Shown piece by piece: positions 23,151 to 34,756 of a stretch of DNA of 64,000 nucleotides. The position numbers were made by a program, and so were the translations under genes. Position 1 is the first letter of the stretch. Each line of letters starts with the position of its first letter. Origin of the DNA: Syngnathus acus (lineage: Eukaryota > Chordata > Actinopteri > Syngnathiformes > Syngnathidae); assembly GCF_901709675.1 (NCBI RefSeq), contig NC_051091.1, positions 2,229,967-2,293,966 on the forward strand, given 5' to 3'. Below the pieces are notes generated by a model that was not told where the DNA came from, made no database searches, and saw only the letters and a program-made list of their open reading frames with translations.

Positions 23151-24636
23151 CCTTATTTACACTGAACTGTGAGTCACTTTGATGCAAGGGATTGTGGGTG
23201 CATGCGTACGTAAATACACATTGAATTTTGCACAATATTGGGAATTTTTGTAAACCAGATTGCACGAACAGTCTGTGGTCCTTAAAAGTACAGGATGAGA
23301 GAGGTGAGAGAGCTGCTAAAAGGCTTGCACAAAAGCCTGGAAAAAAGACAGTGAGAGTCATGAAAATGGCAACGAGACAAAAAAAACCAAAATATTAGGA
23401 GAAAAAAAGCAGCAAAAGCTGAAAATGAAAGTATGACAGCAGTAGCGTTGGACACAGAAGCATGAAAAACAAAGCACATAGTACTTAGCACACAAATGAG
23501 TGAAAAAGAAGTACACGGTGGTGCGAAATCCCAAGAACGGTTAAAGCCTGAAACAGCAACAGCCACTGCATAAAAATGTGTGTATGAGATAACTGTGTGC
23601 TACACAAAAGACAGAAACGGAAACTTGTTCTTTTTTGTCCCTTCAATTTTAAGCGAGAAAGAAATGCGCACACAGCTACGCACTTCTTGTTGGTGTCTAT
23701 TTTGGGGTACACGCCGGGGGATGGGGGTGGGGGTGCCAAACATTCTGGCATTGGACAGGGAACTCATAAGGCACATGGTGGAAAGACGAGCTGGCTTGGG
23801 CCCAGTTGGACAGCTGAATCAGTGCACAAATGAGGAGGAAACGTTTGAAGCTCAAACAACGAAAGTCTGACTGTTAGAAGAATCATTTTTCAGCAAAAAG
23901 GGAAAATGATATGAAATTAAATTTGCGTCGTAAATTACTGCAATACATGTTAGATATTAGCGTTGACATTTGGTGAAATAAGATCTTTCATTTTGTAATG
24001 TTACACTGTAAAATCTGGAGTTGCTTATTCGCAAGTGCAATACAGGGTTCAAATAATTTTGGATTTTTTATTAGTGCTTGTTTCGTTTTCGCTTCTGTTT
24101 TGTTTAATTCAGTCACTTTTAGTTTTTAAGAGCAACACTTGAAAATGCTCAGTTTTTTTATTACTTTTAGTATTTTTTTTTACATGGCGTATCTGTCGAG
24201 TGCAAGATTAAAAAACTATAATGTCACTAAAAAAATAGATGTGTAGCAACACACAAAAATACATTTAAAATGAAAGCTGATGAAAGATGAAAACAAAGTT
24301 CACGTTCAGAAAAGTCGAAAAACCGAAATGCATTTTGCAATTTAGATCTCGTTATTTCATTCATTTTTACAAACTATAATAACCATGATGGGAGACCATG
24401 TCATTATTTCTTCATGAGCTCAGATTCACTGTATATAATCCATAATGTCATATTGCCAAATATAACACATGACAACTGGGCCATTCTGAACGTCACCATG
24501 GAGTACAGTGCACTAATAGTTACAGTCGTAACATCATAGACATGCAGACATCACAGTGTGTGTGACCAATAATCCAAACACACACACACACACACACAGG
24601 TCGTTGAAGGAATTTGTCTCAGTGGGATCCAGTCAA
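23151..24636. other. Gene-free stretch before abra
   Basis: AT-rich sequence with short (CA)n and (TG)n runs (24577-24599, and 24738-24760 inside the abra promoter region). No exon was recognised. Confidence 0.6.
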
Positions 24637-24656
24637 CAGGTGGGAGTTATTTTTAG
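24637..24656 (+). promoter_or_regulatory. E-box plus MEF2 site in the abra promoter
   Basis: CAGGTG (24637-24642) is followed within five bases by TTATTTTTAG (24647-24656), a perfect match to the MEF2 consensus YTAWWWWTAR. The pair lies about 375 bases before the abra ATG. MEF2 is known to drive mammalian ABRA/STARS in heart and muscle, so the sites suit this gene. Binding is not shown by sequence alone. Confidence 0.5.
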
Positions 24657-24821
24657 ATCCTCTGTGACCTCACATGCAAATACACGAATTGTGTGCACTT
24701 TTGCGTGCTTATGTTTGTGCTGTAGAATTGGGCTTTGTGTGTGTGTGTGTGTGTGTGTGCGTGCTAATGTACAAATCTGGATTTCACATCTCACATGTCC
24801 CCCACCCTTCCCGCTGCGAAT

Positions 24822-24839
24822 CCAATGGTTCTATTTAAA
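24822..24839 (+). promoter_or_regulatory. Core promoter of abra: CCAAT and TATA-like boxes
   Basis: CCAAT at 24822-24826 and TATTTAAA at 24832-24839, about 195 bases before the first ATG. The stretch between them and that ATG contains no other ATG, so it reads as a clean leader of about 170 bases with transcription starting near 24865. Confidence 0.5.
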
Positions 24840-25031
24840 GGGCTCCCGGGCGGGCGTCTCACCCACTAACCGAGTGAGCAAGCGAAGATCCGGAGGGCTC
24901 GCCGCCGTTCCCAGGAAGACCTAGAAGCTGAGCCGAAAGGATCATAAGGCCTTAGCGGCAGATTTGTGACATCCTCAGCCGCATCTCTTAAATCAGGACC
25001 AAGTGAGCTCGGGCGACGTCCCTCTAGAACA

Positions 25032-27091
25032 ATGAGCGCCCGCCGATTGGAGGCCCCCGCTTTAAAACGCGCCGTGAGGAAAATCCGATGCGCCGCCATG
25101 GTGGCCAGCCTGGCCAAGAGTTGGCAGGGTTGGGCCAACGAGCACAGCGACAAGCAGGACGCCGCTCCCACTGGGTGGATGCCCTGCTCTGTGGACCAGA
25201 ATGCAGACACAATGCAGCGAAGCCATAAGTTCAAAGTTGCTAAACCCCGGGAAACGGCCTCAGGTGATGACGCCACTCCCATCCGGAGCGTTTCTATCTC
25301 TAAAAGTGTTCAACCGAAAGTCAGCGAGTGCGGCGGGGATGTGGTCAACATCATCCGCGGGAAGATGGAGTCGGGTCCTGAGGAAAGCAAGCCCTTCCTG
25401 GGTAATGAGTCGCCAACGCGGCGCCGCCACATGAAGGCGTTGCATGGAGCTGGCGGAGGCATTATCCATGAGAGGAAGTTGATGCTGCAGGACAGGAAAT
25501 TGAGCTCCAGGAGCAGCAGCCTGGACACGGAGGACAGCGGCCTGGGGGATGAGGTTGCGCCTGGAGAAAGTGCCGAAACCGCAGATATCAAGTGCAAACC
25601 CAAGGTAGTGCTAAGATGACGCAAACGTGGTGTTTTACCATGGTGCAGCCTGATATTACAGAATGTTGTAACGTTACGTCGTAGCGTTACGTCGTGGCGT
25701 TACGGCGTGGCGTTACGGCGTAGCGTTACGAAATAAATAAAGGTGCCACCGCACCTTTTTTTTCTTCTTCAAATGCTGCACCGATGGCTGTATTTCTTTT
25801 GTCTTTTTTTACTTAGTGTACCACTATAAAACTAAAAACTGTCAGTGTGCACATACGTTTTTGTTAGTGTAAATATGTTTTTGTTATTGTTTATATGTTG
25901 TTTTGTGTTATTCGGGCGAATAAATGCCATTGCTATACAGACACCATGTCATTTGTGTCATAACATATGAAACAAATGACCCCCCCCAACAAAAAAACCG
26001 AAAAATAACCCTGCCCCTTCCACAAAAATGCCCACGCCCTCCTCCAAAACAAGGTTTCTTTTTCAGAAACCCGAATCTGGTCACCCTACGTAAAAAATAC
26101 CCGCACAAAACGCCACCATTGCTCTGACGTCTCTTGGAGAAACTCTACTCCAAGCCGGCAAGCGAGTCGTCTTGCCCTATAAAAAGGCAAAGCAAGCTGC
26201 CTGCTGGCCCAGCTGTAAAAAAAAAAAAAAAAAAGAAAAAAGAAAGAACTGGAAAATGTAAATGAAGCTGGAGGACAACATGTTCTCGAGCTTGACCTTC
26301 CAGTGCAGCGGGAGGTAAGAACAGCCTCGATGTCAAGACGGCTTTGAGTGACAGCTGACAGCTGCCTGAAAAAAATCTGCAATTTTAATTGACGGAACCA
26401 AGCCACTTGTCATATGGAAACAACTAAGAGTCACCAGCAAAACACAACAAAGTAGCAGTTTGGGAGGATCTCACTCAGCGCAAGCAACGGGAAGTGTGTA
26501 CTGTGAGAGAGCTCACACCTACAAAGTGGTAGTAGTGTCACGTGCAGGCGCCACACGGTCGCCTATACAGCCCAAAAAGCAGTTTGGATACAGGGCGTCT
26601 TGGTATTTATTTTGCCACGCTCGCTGGACGCTGATCATGTCCTCTCCCCTTAGATCAAGGTGGCCACCATGGGCGACATTAAGCATTGCTGGCAGCGCTG
26701 GTCCGAGGAGCACGCAGAGAGCCAGAAACTCAATCCCTTCAGTGAGGACTTTGACCACCACTACGCCATGAGCCGGTGCCTGCGCAAGGGCGACAGCGGC
26801 TACGGTCGCCCCAAGGAGGGCTCCAAGACGGCGGAACGGGGCGAGCGTGCGCACAAGCACATCCACAGGGAGATGGAGGAGATGGTCTGGATCATCCGGG
26901 ACATGGGCTTCCGGGACAGGCAAGGCCGTGCCATCATCACCTTCGGCCGCCTCTTTGAGCGCTACGTGAAGATCTCCGACAAGGTGGTGGGCATCCTGCT
27001 GCGCTGCCGCAAGCATAAGATGCTGGACTTTGAGGGCGAGATGCTGTGGCAAGGACAAGACGACCACGTGCTCATCACCGTGATGGACTGA
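25032..27091 (+). CDS. abra: Actin-binding Rho-activating protein (STARS)
   Basis: Sarcomere-associated protein of striated muscle that binds actin, promotes Rho signalling and raises MRTF/SRF-dependent transcription. Two exons, 25032-25604 and 26654-27091, join in phase 0 (AAG|GTAGTG ... CCCTTAG|ATC) to give 336 aa; human is 381. The first ATG after the promoter is used; codons further upstream in frame are non-ATG. Seen in the protein: a basic N-terminus with WQGW at 31-34; an SPTRRR element as in mammals; a serine-rich stretch (SRSSSLDTEDSG); and, in exon 2, the conserved actin-binding Costars domain beginning near WQRW (204-207), with QKLNPFS and FEGEMLWQGQDDHVLIT. The N-terminal half is shorter and more diverged than in mammals. 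If exon 1 is not spliced, the frame continues VVLR and stops at 25617-25619. Confidence 0.95.
25668..25730 (+). repeat. CpG-dense 13-base minisatellite in the abra intron
   Basis: About five tandem copies of a unit close to GTAGCGTTACGTC, varying at a few positions. Each copy has two to four CpGs, unusual in this otherwise CpG-poor region. It starts about 50 bases after the intron-retention stop and runs straight into AAATAAATAAA (25731-25741). Confidence 0.85.
25731..25762 (+). terminator. Possible intronic polyadenylation signal in abra
   Basis: An AATAAATAAA cluster is followed by a small hairpin (GGTGC CACC GCACC) and a T run. It lies 110 bases after the stop that would be used if intron 1 were retained. 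Use of this site would give an abra message lacking the Costars domain. The signals are common by chance, so this is tentative. Confidence 0.25.
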
Positions 27092-27246
27092 CTTCTGGAA
27101 GAACCCGCCTTGTCCACGGAGATGTAGAACGTTGGGAAATTCCGCCTCGTTTTTGTGATTGAACTTCTGACCTCTGCAAATTCCCAGCGTGGCTCTTTAC
27201 CAAGCTGGGAGAAGGCTGCGCTTTGCACACTTGGAACTACAATAGG

Positions 27247-27252
27247 AATAAA
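27247..27252 (+). terminator. Polyadenylation signal AATAAA, abra
   Basis: Canonical signal about 155 bases past the abra stop codon, followed by a T-rich stretch (27255-27290). Confidence 0.7.
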
Positions 27253-29262
27253 CACGTTTTCGTTTTTTTCATTGTACTTTATTTATTTAATCCAAGTCAC
27301 AAAAATGTGGTCATGTGCATCCAAGCAATCACAATCAAGTCAAAAGAAAATGACGTTTGTTAGGAATAATTAGTTGAGTTTACATATTCAATAACTTTGA
27401 TGCTTCTGATCATTTTTTTTCTCAAATTTTCATGGATGTTAGTCCTCAGAGGCAACATGTCCGCCGTGCGTGTAAGGCCTCCGCTTAATGTGTGAGCGCT
27501 ACAATCAAACCCAGCAGAGCAGACCTCCGCCAAGGCCTCGACTTTGACATTCAGATGAACTTTTTGAAGGTTTTGCCCTTTTAGGAAAAACATTGAATAA
27601 AAGAAGACGACATCATCAAAACGACAAGTCGACATGCTCCTTTAAGTTTGGCCAAGGTAACCCGACTATTACCATTATATCGTCATGAAATGTTTGTCTT
27701 CAGATGACATAAAAACTGTTGTTTTCTGTTGTTGCTACGCTAGCTGCTGACAGCTGAACAGCTTGCATCGGGTGACTTTGGAGCAATAATAAATATAAAG
27801 TATATTAAATTGTAAACGGGATTTTCTCATAAAATGTTTTGGCACAAAAAACCCACAAAAATTCCTTACATTTATTAAATATATTAAATATTTATATAAT
27901 AACATCTAAATCGCTTGTGGTTTTTTATTTCTTTTAATACATTTTTTGCATTGTTAAAAAAAGCAGTGATTCTGACTGATGATGATTCCGGTTACAGGCT
28001 AGCATGTTAGTATGGGGGCGGATGTTAAATCGCTTCGAAAAACTGCCTTGATGATGGCAGCTTCGGGATTTTATTGCTTCTCACAATGTAGCCTATGATT
28101 TTGTTTTTGTAAAAATGTAATAATAATAATAATAATAACAACAACAATAATTTCCCTGCAGTACTGCTACTGACAAACCTGAGGACAAAACTTAATTTAA
28201 AAAAAACAACTAAAATCGAATCCTTGGAAGGATCCCAAACTTTTGCATGTTTTAATCAATAAAAAATAAAGTCGCAAACAAATATGCTACATTGTGTTTG
28301 ATCCCTCAGCACAGCCTCGCCGTGCTAACTGCGCATTAGACTGCATGCAGATGCTAGCGGCTAACACTACGAGCTACAGTTTCCATGGCCACCGGCTGAA
28401 TCCTTTGGCTCACAGTTGTCAATATTTACACCACGTAAGGTGCCAAAAATTAAATCCTCTCCTCATGCTAACGTCAAGCTAATGGCTAAATGACCAATTT
28501 GTCCAAGCCTTTCGCAGCGCCATTAAGGTGATGCTACCTTCCAATGAAGTGAAGAAAGACACTTTCTGGTCAAAGATGGCACGTGTGCAACGATTAGCCA
28601 AAAGAAAAACAAGTAGACGATGTTTACGATTAAGCTACAAGACTGTCTGACAAGCTTTCTAAGTGCTCCACGTTTGCTCGTCAAACAAAACACACGAGTG
28701 GAATGAATATTCTGGGGCAAATGTCACGAGCACGGCTAGTGTTAGCTAACACTTTGTTTTGATTTTGTAATTCTTTTTTTTTTTTTTGCTTTCTTTTTTA
28801 CATTCATTTTTTCCTTGTTTAATGGCATTTTCAACCTTTGTAAATTACTTTTGTATTTTTGCACACTTGGTTGTTTGGATTTAATTTGGTGAATGTATTT
28901 ACTTTTTAAAATATGAGTCCCTTTTCATGAACTTTGACTGCAATTGTATTAACTTTTGTAATGTCCTGTAAAATCATGTCTTTTTTAAATTCATTTATGT
29001 AATGAGGTCTTTTTCCCTTTGAAAACCTTTTAACCTTTTTAATATTGCAAGTCAAGTTGTTAATATTGCAACGGAATGTTGCACTTTACGCTTGTAAGAT
29101 TGCAAGTTTATACCTCAACAAAGTACGTCTTTGTTTTTATCCTGTTTACAACTTTTTCTGTCTAAAAACAGTATGACCTTTTACTTTCAAACAGGCAACA
29201 TTTCAATAGCATTTTTTTCTAATGAAATTGTAAATTGTTAATGTGTCAATTGCTTTAGTTGT
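27253..29262. other. Gene-free stretch between abra and rims4
   Basis: Very AT-rich, with an AAT/AAC run at 28121-28152 and long T-rich segments (28730-29340). Convergent 3' ends of abra and rims4 flank it. Nothing coding was seen. Confidence 0.65.
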
Positions 29263-29268
29263 TTTATT
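29263..29268 (-). terminator. Possible polyadenylation signal, rims4
   Basis: AATAAA on the minus strand about 330 bases past the rims4 stop, in AT-rich sequence where chance matches are frequent. Confidence 0.3.
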
Positions 29269-29598
29269 TCTCAATGGGTTTTATCACTTTGGAGAATTAG
29301 CTTTTTGCTTTTGTGAATTGTAATATGTCATTGTAACATGAGTTTCTTGCAAATGGTCAAGTTCGCTACTGTACTTGGGGGTGCACATTACCTGGCGTGA
29401 GGATGTTGAGGAGGATCCTCGGAAAGCTCCCAAAATGCTTGCGAAGCTTTGCACTAACAGAAGAGGATGCCGACGACGCTGCGGAAGGAGACGACGTGGA
29501 TGCTGAGCCTGCAGCGTCGCCTTGGTCCAAACAGGAGGCGGCAGGAAGCCCCGGCGAGTCCAAAGTCCGCCACTCAGATGGCTCCTGTGCCGAATGTC

Positions 29599-32500
29599 TC
29601 AGGGGCGCTCGCAGCAGGGACCCACACCGCTCTCCAGTGACAACTGCGAGCAGTGGCGCATGAGGGGCGCGCTGGTGGGCTCCACCATGGACGAGGTAGG
29701 GAACAGCTTGTACCAGCCAATCACCATGCTGCTCAGGTCCAGCTCCTCCAAGAGGATGCGGGCCACCCCCATGAAGCACTTGCGCCCCATGCGCCCGTAA
29801 TTGCCCCAAACGATCAGCTGCAAGGAGCACAGCAAACAAACAAAAGCGCTTCACATTCTTGTTGGCCGTTCTTCCTTGCTTCGGGCAATTGAGCTCTTGA
29901 AGTCAGTTTGAATTTTGGAAAACAATTTGATCACAAATAAACCTGCAAAAAAAAGAGAACCAAAGCCCCCCAATCAGTCGCCCATTTTGGTTTTAAGCAT
30001 ACATTTGGGCAAATTTGAGACTGAGGGTTCCCGGGGTTCTTGCAAGACAAACTTCTCTGGGAGATTCTGTCCGATCATAACTAAATTTGCTGCACTTGGA
30101 CGGATGGATGATGGCAAATTGCCAAAGGTTCGATTCATCATCATCGACCACAACAGTGAAATTCAATTAATCGTTAACCATATGAAGTCGGTGTTTGACG
30201 TACCTGGACCACCTTCCCCTGGGGGCTCTCAGAGAAGACCAGCACTTGGTTGTAAAGAGGGTCCAGAGACTTCCTGGCCGACTTGGTCTTCTTCTTGGCC
30301 ACGCAGGTGCCATTCTCCAGCAAGTAGACTTTGATGTAGGCCGCTACACGCAACACAGCAAAACCACACTCGTATTGCATTTGACACGCAAATCATTTCA
30401 GGAAAATGGATTTGCTTTGATTTGTAATTGAAATGGTATGTTCTATTTTTAAAAGACAGCTAGTGAGCGAGCGGGCGGGGGGGGTAAATGTGTGTAAAAA
30501 CAGGTTGAGGTAGCATTAGCCAGCTAATAAGGCTAACAGCAATGTTGCTTGCTGTTGTTTCCACACAGGTTGAGGTAGCATTCGCCAGCTAATAATGCTA
30601 AAAGCAATGTTGCTTGCTGTTGTTTTAACAAAGAAAACAGACAGGGAGGGGAAAGTGGCTTTGTTTTCAGTTTTTTTTCAAGGTGTCATGCTCTTTTGTC
30701 TTTTTGATCTGTTTATCCTTTTTGGTCTGCGCTGCTTTATTCTTACGCAACTGCTTAGCATTCCACATTACGCAACGGCACGGATTTAATCGTCTCTTGT
30801 TACACAATTCAACCTGCGGCTACTCTCGCTGTGTGTGTTGTGTCCAGGGAATTACCGGGGGGCCCCTTGGAGCCCATTTTCATGGTGAGTCCTCTAGCCT
30901 GGACCACCTCCACTTCCAGACCTCCGTTCCTCTCCATTAGGCCGATCTCCACATCACCTGCATGCCATTCATCACAATCACCCAGTCGCAACATTTAAGA
31001 GCCAGACGACAACACGATCAGTTTGCAATTTTAAAGTTCCTGTGAAAATAAAGATGTAAATCTGACACAGCACAGAGGTGCGTGTTGTTAATAACGCCGC
31101 CAAACTCTAATGATTTAAAAAAAACAAAAAAAAAACTAATGATTTAAAAAAAACGATACGTGATCTGAAGTAGCGAGTACGGCCACTGTTGCCGCCAGCT
31201 GCGCTTTCAGATCCACGTCAGGCTGGCTGTTCTGGGCCGCGTGGCGGTTGCATAATATTCGACTGGACCCGGTTCTGTCGGCGTTGCTCGGCCAAGGATG
31301 CCGAGCCTCCGCCAGGGAGGAATGTGACCCACTTACAGGACGTCCTCACGCTGAATAGCAAACACTACAGCATGTGGATGCAACTCACGCCCTTCGCTAC
31401 TTCCAAACTGACAAACAAGCCAATTTTTTTGACCGATTTGCAGAAATGAAGGCATTTTTTCTACAAAACAACCCAAAGTTGGGTCAAGTTCATGGGTTTG
31501 TCCAGTTTTGAACCCAACATGTTTAAGGGTGGACAACGGCGTGGCTGTGCTTCCCATTTGGTAATATGCTCGATGCTAACGAGCCATCTCACCCATGGAC
31601 GTCATGGCCAGCGTCTGCCGGCCGACAAACTGGGCCGGTCCCATCCCGTCCAGGAAGTCGCTGAACTGGGCATCAGAGGCCAGGCACATCCCGCTGTAGT
31701 TGAGGCTGAAGGCAGAAAAAGACACACGGTCGGATATTCCTGCAGATTCAGCGACACAACGTGGACAAATGTTTTCGGGGTATTTATGAGACGATTCTGG
31801 TGGAGGAAAAGGAAGAAGCAGCAATTGGACCGGCCTTTTAATTAAATGCAGAGCATCCTGGCAGTCGTTAGTGAATAATTTACGGTGCAACAAAATCACT
31901 CAGCCAAGATTAGTCGTTGACGCGAAGGTTTTAATATTTTAGATTTGTCAAGTGCTCTGGTTTAGTAGCAGCACAGCGCTAATAAGAAAACTGGATTCAA
32001 AAAAGAAAAGGATGATCCTTGGAAGCGATCAGTGAGACTGCACGTTGTCACTTCCAAGCAAAATGTCCGACTTTCAGTGTGTCTGTCGTCGGGCCTGGAA
32101 TCTTGACATTTTCGTGGTGCTTCATGTTGCTATGTTGCTCGGGTTGTTTTATTCCGCATATGATGTTTTGTAGAGGAGCGTAACGCTATATCATCTGCAA
32201 AGTCCAAATCATCAAGTTTTGATGTCAGCTTCCATCTAATTCCATTTTCTCCCTCTTGAGCTGTTCTTCTTCTTCGTTTAGGGGCATACCTTTTGAAAAT
32301 GTATCTCATGAATGACATGCCTGCCAAATTTCATGCTGCAAAGTGAAACTGGCTTTGGGGCTGAATTTTGCAAAGAGGATTCAACTCTCGTTTTTGTAGT
32401 TGACATTTGTCAAGCGTGCTTGTTTAACAGCCAGATGTAACGAGGTCACGGCCATGTGCGAGCTGTATTTTAATCATGCAATAAGTCCGTCCATCAACAT

Positions 32501-33997
32501 CAGCCCAGCGAGTGAGTATTACACTCTCAGGTTACAACGCTGCTGCAGGGATTATGTTAAAAAAAACAGCACAATTTAAAAAAAAACGAAACCCTGTAAA
32601 CATCACACACAACCAAGGTCATACTTGATCCACTTTTCATGATGTGACATCTCGAGTCATCTGTCTGGCTTCACGGATTTCGTGCAGAGCAAACAATCTG
32701 TGCAGGCAGGCCACTAAACCGAATTGAATCGTCACACGCTGTCATATGCTGCCAATTCTTAGACGGAAAAAAAAAACCGATTCTGTTGCCGTGCGTCTGC
32801 TTCAAACCATAATGCCAGACTTCCGGTTTCTTTTCTTGAGACTTTTTAATGGATCGACCCATGAAAGACGTTTGGAGCAAATGACATGTTGCAAAGTCAA
32901 ACTGGCTTCAGGGCAAACTTTTCAAGAACAGTTAAGGACACTTGAAATGGTTGACAAAGCCCAAAAATGGGCACTTCAAACCACTTGTGTCTTGTCAGGC
33001 ACGGCTTCTTAAGAATTTTTTTTGTAAGTCTGCTCTTAATAGATCAAATGTCATCATCTGCAGATTAAAATGATCTTGCGGAGCGGAATTCTTTAAAGCA
33101 TTCCACGATGCGCTACCAAGAGTCATCAAATTTGGCCGCCAAGCTCCACTCCAGTAATGAGGAGGCGTCACGTGACGGCCACATGCTCGTTCCTTCCAAA
33201 ATAAACGTCGGGCCTGCGAGCCACAAGCAGAGAGCCGTGCACGCGCGTTGGTTCTCATCACCATCCCGTCAAGTGCCCAAGATTGCAAAAGCAGTCCATT
33301 CGCTCACTTGGATTGTGTTTAACATCGGCTTGACGTATACTACGCGAGAAAAGCTTTGCCAAGTGATGACAAAAGTGATGAAAATGCGGAAGAAAGACTC
33401 ATTTTTCTGTCTGTACAGCAACATTGTGCCAGTCCAGCAGCAGCAGCAGCAGCGATGGATTGTGCAATCACCAAAGTGCGCTCTGACAATAAAAAGGCAG
33501 CAGATGCCAATGTTCAACTCTCACCATTAGCAGGAGTTCCACATCAAGGGAGGAAGGGCAACAACTTATTGGAAGATTTCGCGTCACTTAGCTTAGCTTG
33601 GCAATTGTACGCATCTTTGCCATTGACTCCCGACATCATTTGCTTAGCCAATCAGCTGCTGGCCTTCCCTGGGGGGCCTCTGATGTTTTGATGCACATTT
33701 GGAGCCAAAACGCCCTCGTCAGAAATAGAAAGCGAAACAGAGCGTGCCGTGTGTGAAAAGCAATCGTCCTCTGCTGAGTTTGCCCCCCCCCCGACTACCA
33801 CCACCCCGCCCCTCCGTCCCAGTGAGATTTGAAAGCCCCCACCAAATTCCCTCTTATGTAACTGCAGGATTTCATAGCCAGGTTGGCAACAACCTGTGTG
33901 TGTCTATGTGTGTGTGTGTTCTACACTTGTGATGTCATAAGCCTCCAGGGAACACAAGGTCTGTAGATTGGGATGATGCTGCTGATGCTGCTGATGC

Positions 33998-34031
<34 letters not shown>

Positions 34032-34725
34032 GATGCTGATGTACTGCGCCTCCAGTGCCCAAAAGTGTTTATTTGAGTCTAACATGAGATGGGACGCCAC
34101 CTGTGTAGAATCTTTTACAACAAGTCCATAAAAATGGACAAGTGGCAGCCACCATACAAGACATGCAATTCATCGGCATGTGCCTTTCACGCACACAACG
34201 CTGACAGATACACACGTTCTCTGTCACGAGCCAGAGGAGGACGCGGCACTTCGCCTGCGTGCTTTGCTCTTCCAGGAAGTCCAGTAAAATGGAAAAATGT
34301 CCGATCTAGAATTTATACATAGGTGCCTGCCTGGCTTTCACAGCAAACCCCGAGTGGGACACGTGCTAAATAAAAAAAGAAACGTTTCATAGCCGTAAGA
34401 AAAATCGCCATTCCAAATCTGTTGCTTCTCGCACAAAATTGGCAAATCCGAGACGGACCATATCAAAAGAGCATAGGTGCATCGGCATCACCGCTGCCGC
34501 CGCAGAGCTGGCATGTCTTCAGCGAAGGAACTTTTGCAACCTTGTGCGGCCAAAAAGCGTGGCGGACGGCGAACTCACTTGCCCTCCGAGCCGTAACTGT
34601 TCATGCTCTCCTCGATGGACTCGTGGCTGGCCTGCCGCGGCGGCCGACTGGGCATCTCCACTGCCAGGCCAGTCTCCGTGCTCCTCTGGATAGCGCCCTT
34701 CAACTTACGCCCATCTGGGTCCACT

Positions 34726-34756
<31 letters not shown>

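Larger units (their letters stand above)
31706..34578 (-). other. Large rims4 intron
   Basis: 2.9 kb containing a LINE reverse-transcriptase remnant (32.1-32.3 kb), short T- and A-rich runs, a CAG run near 33436 and a CTG/ATG trinucleotide array. Flanking exons join in phase, so no coding exon is missing. Confidence 0.75.
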
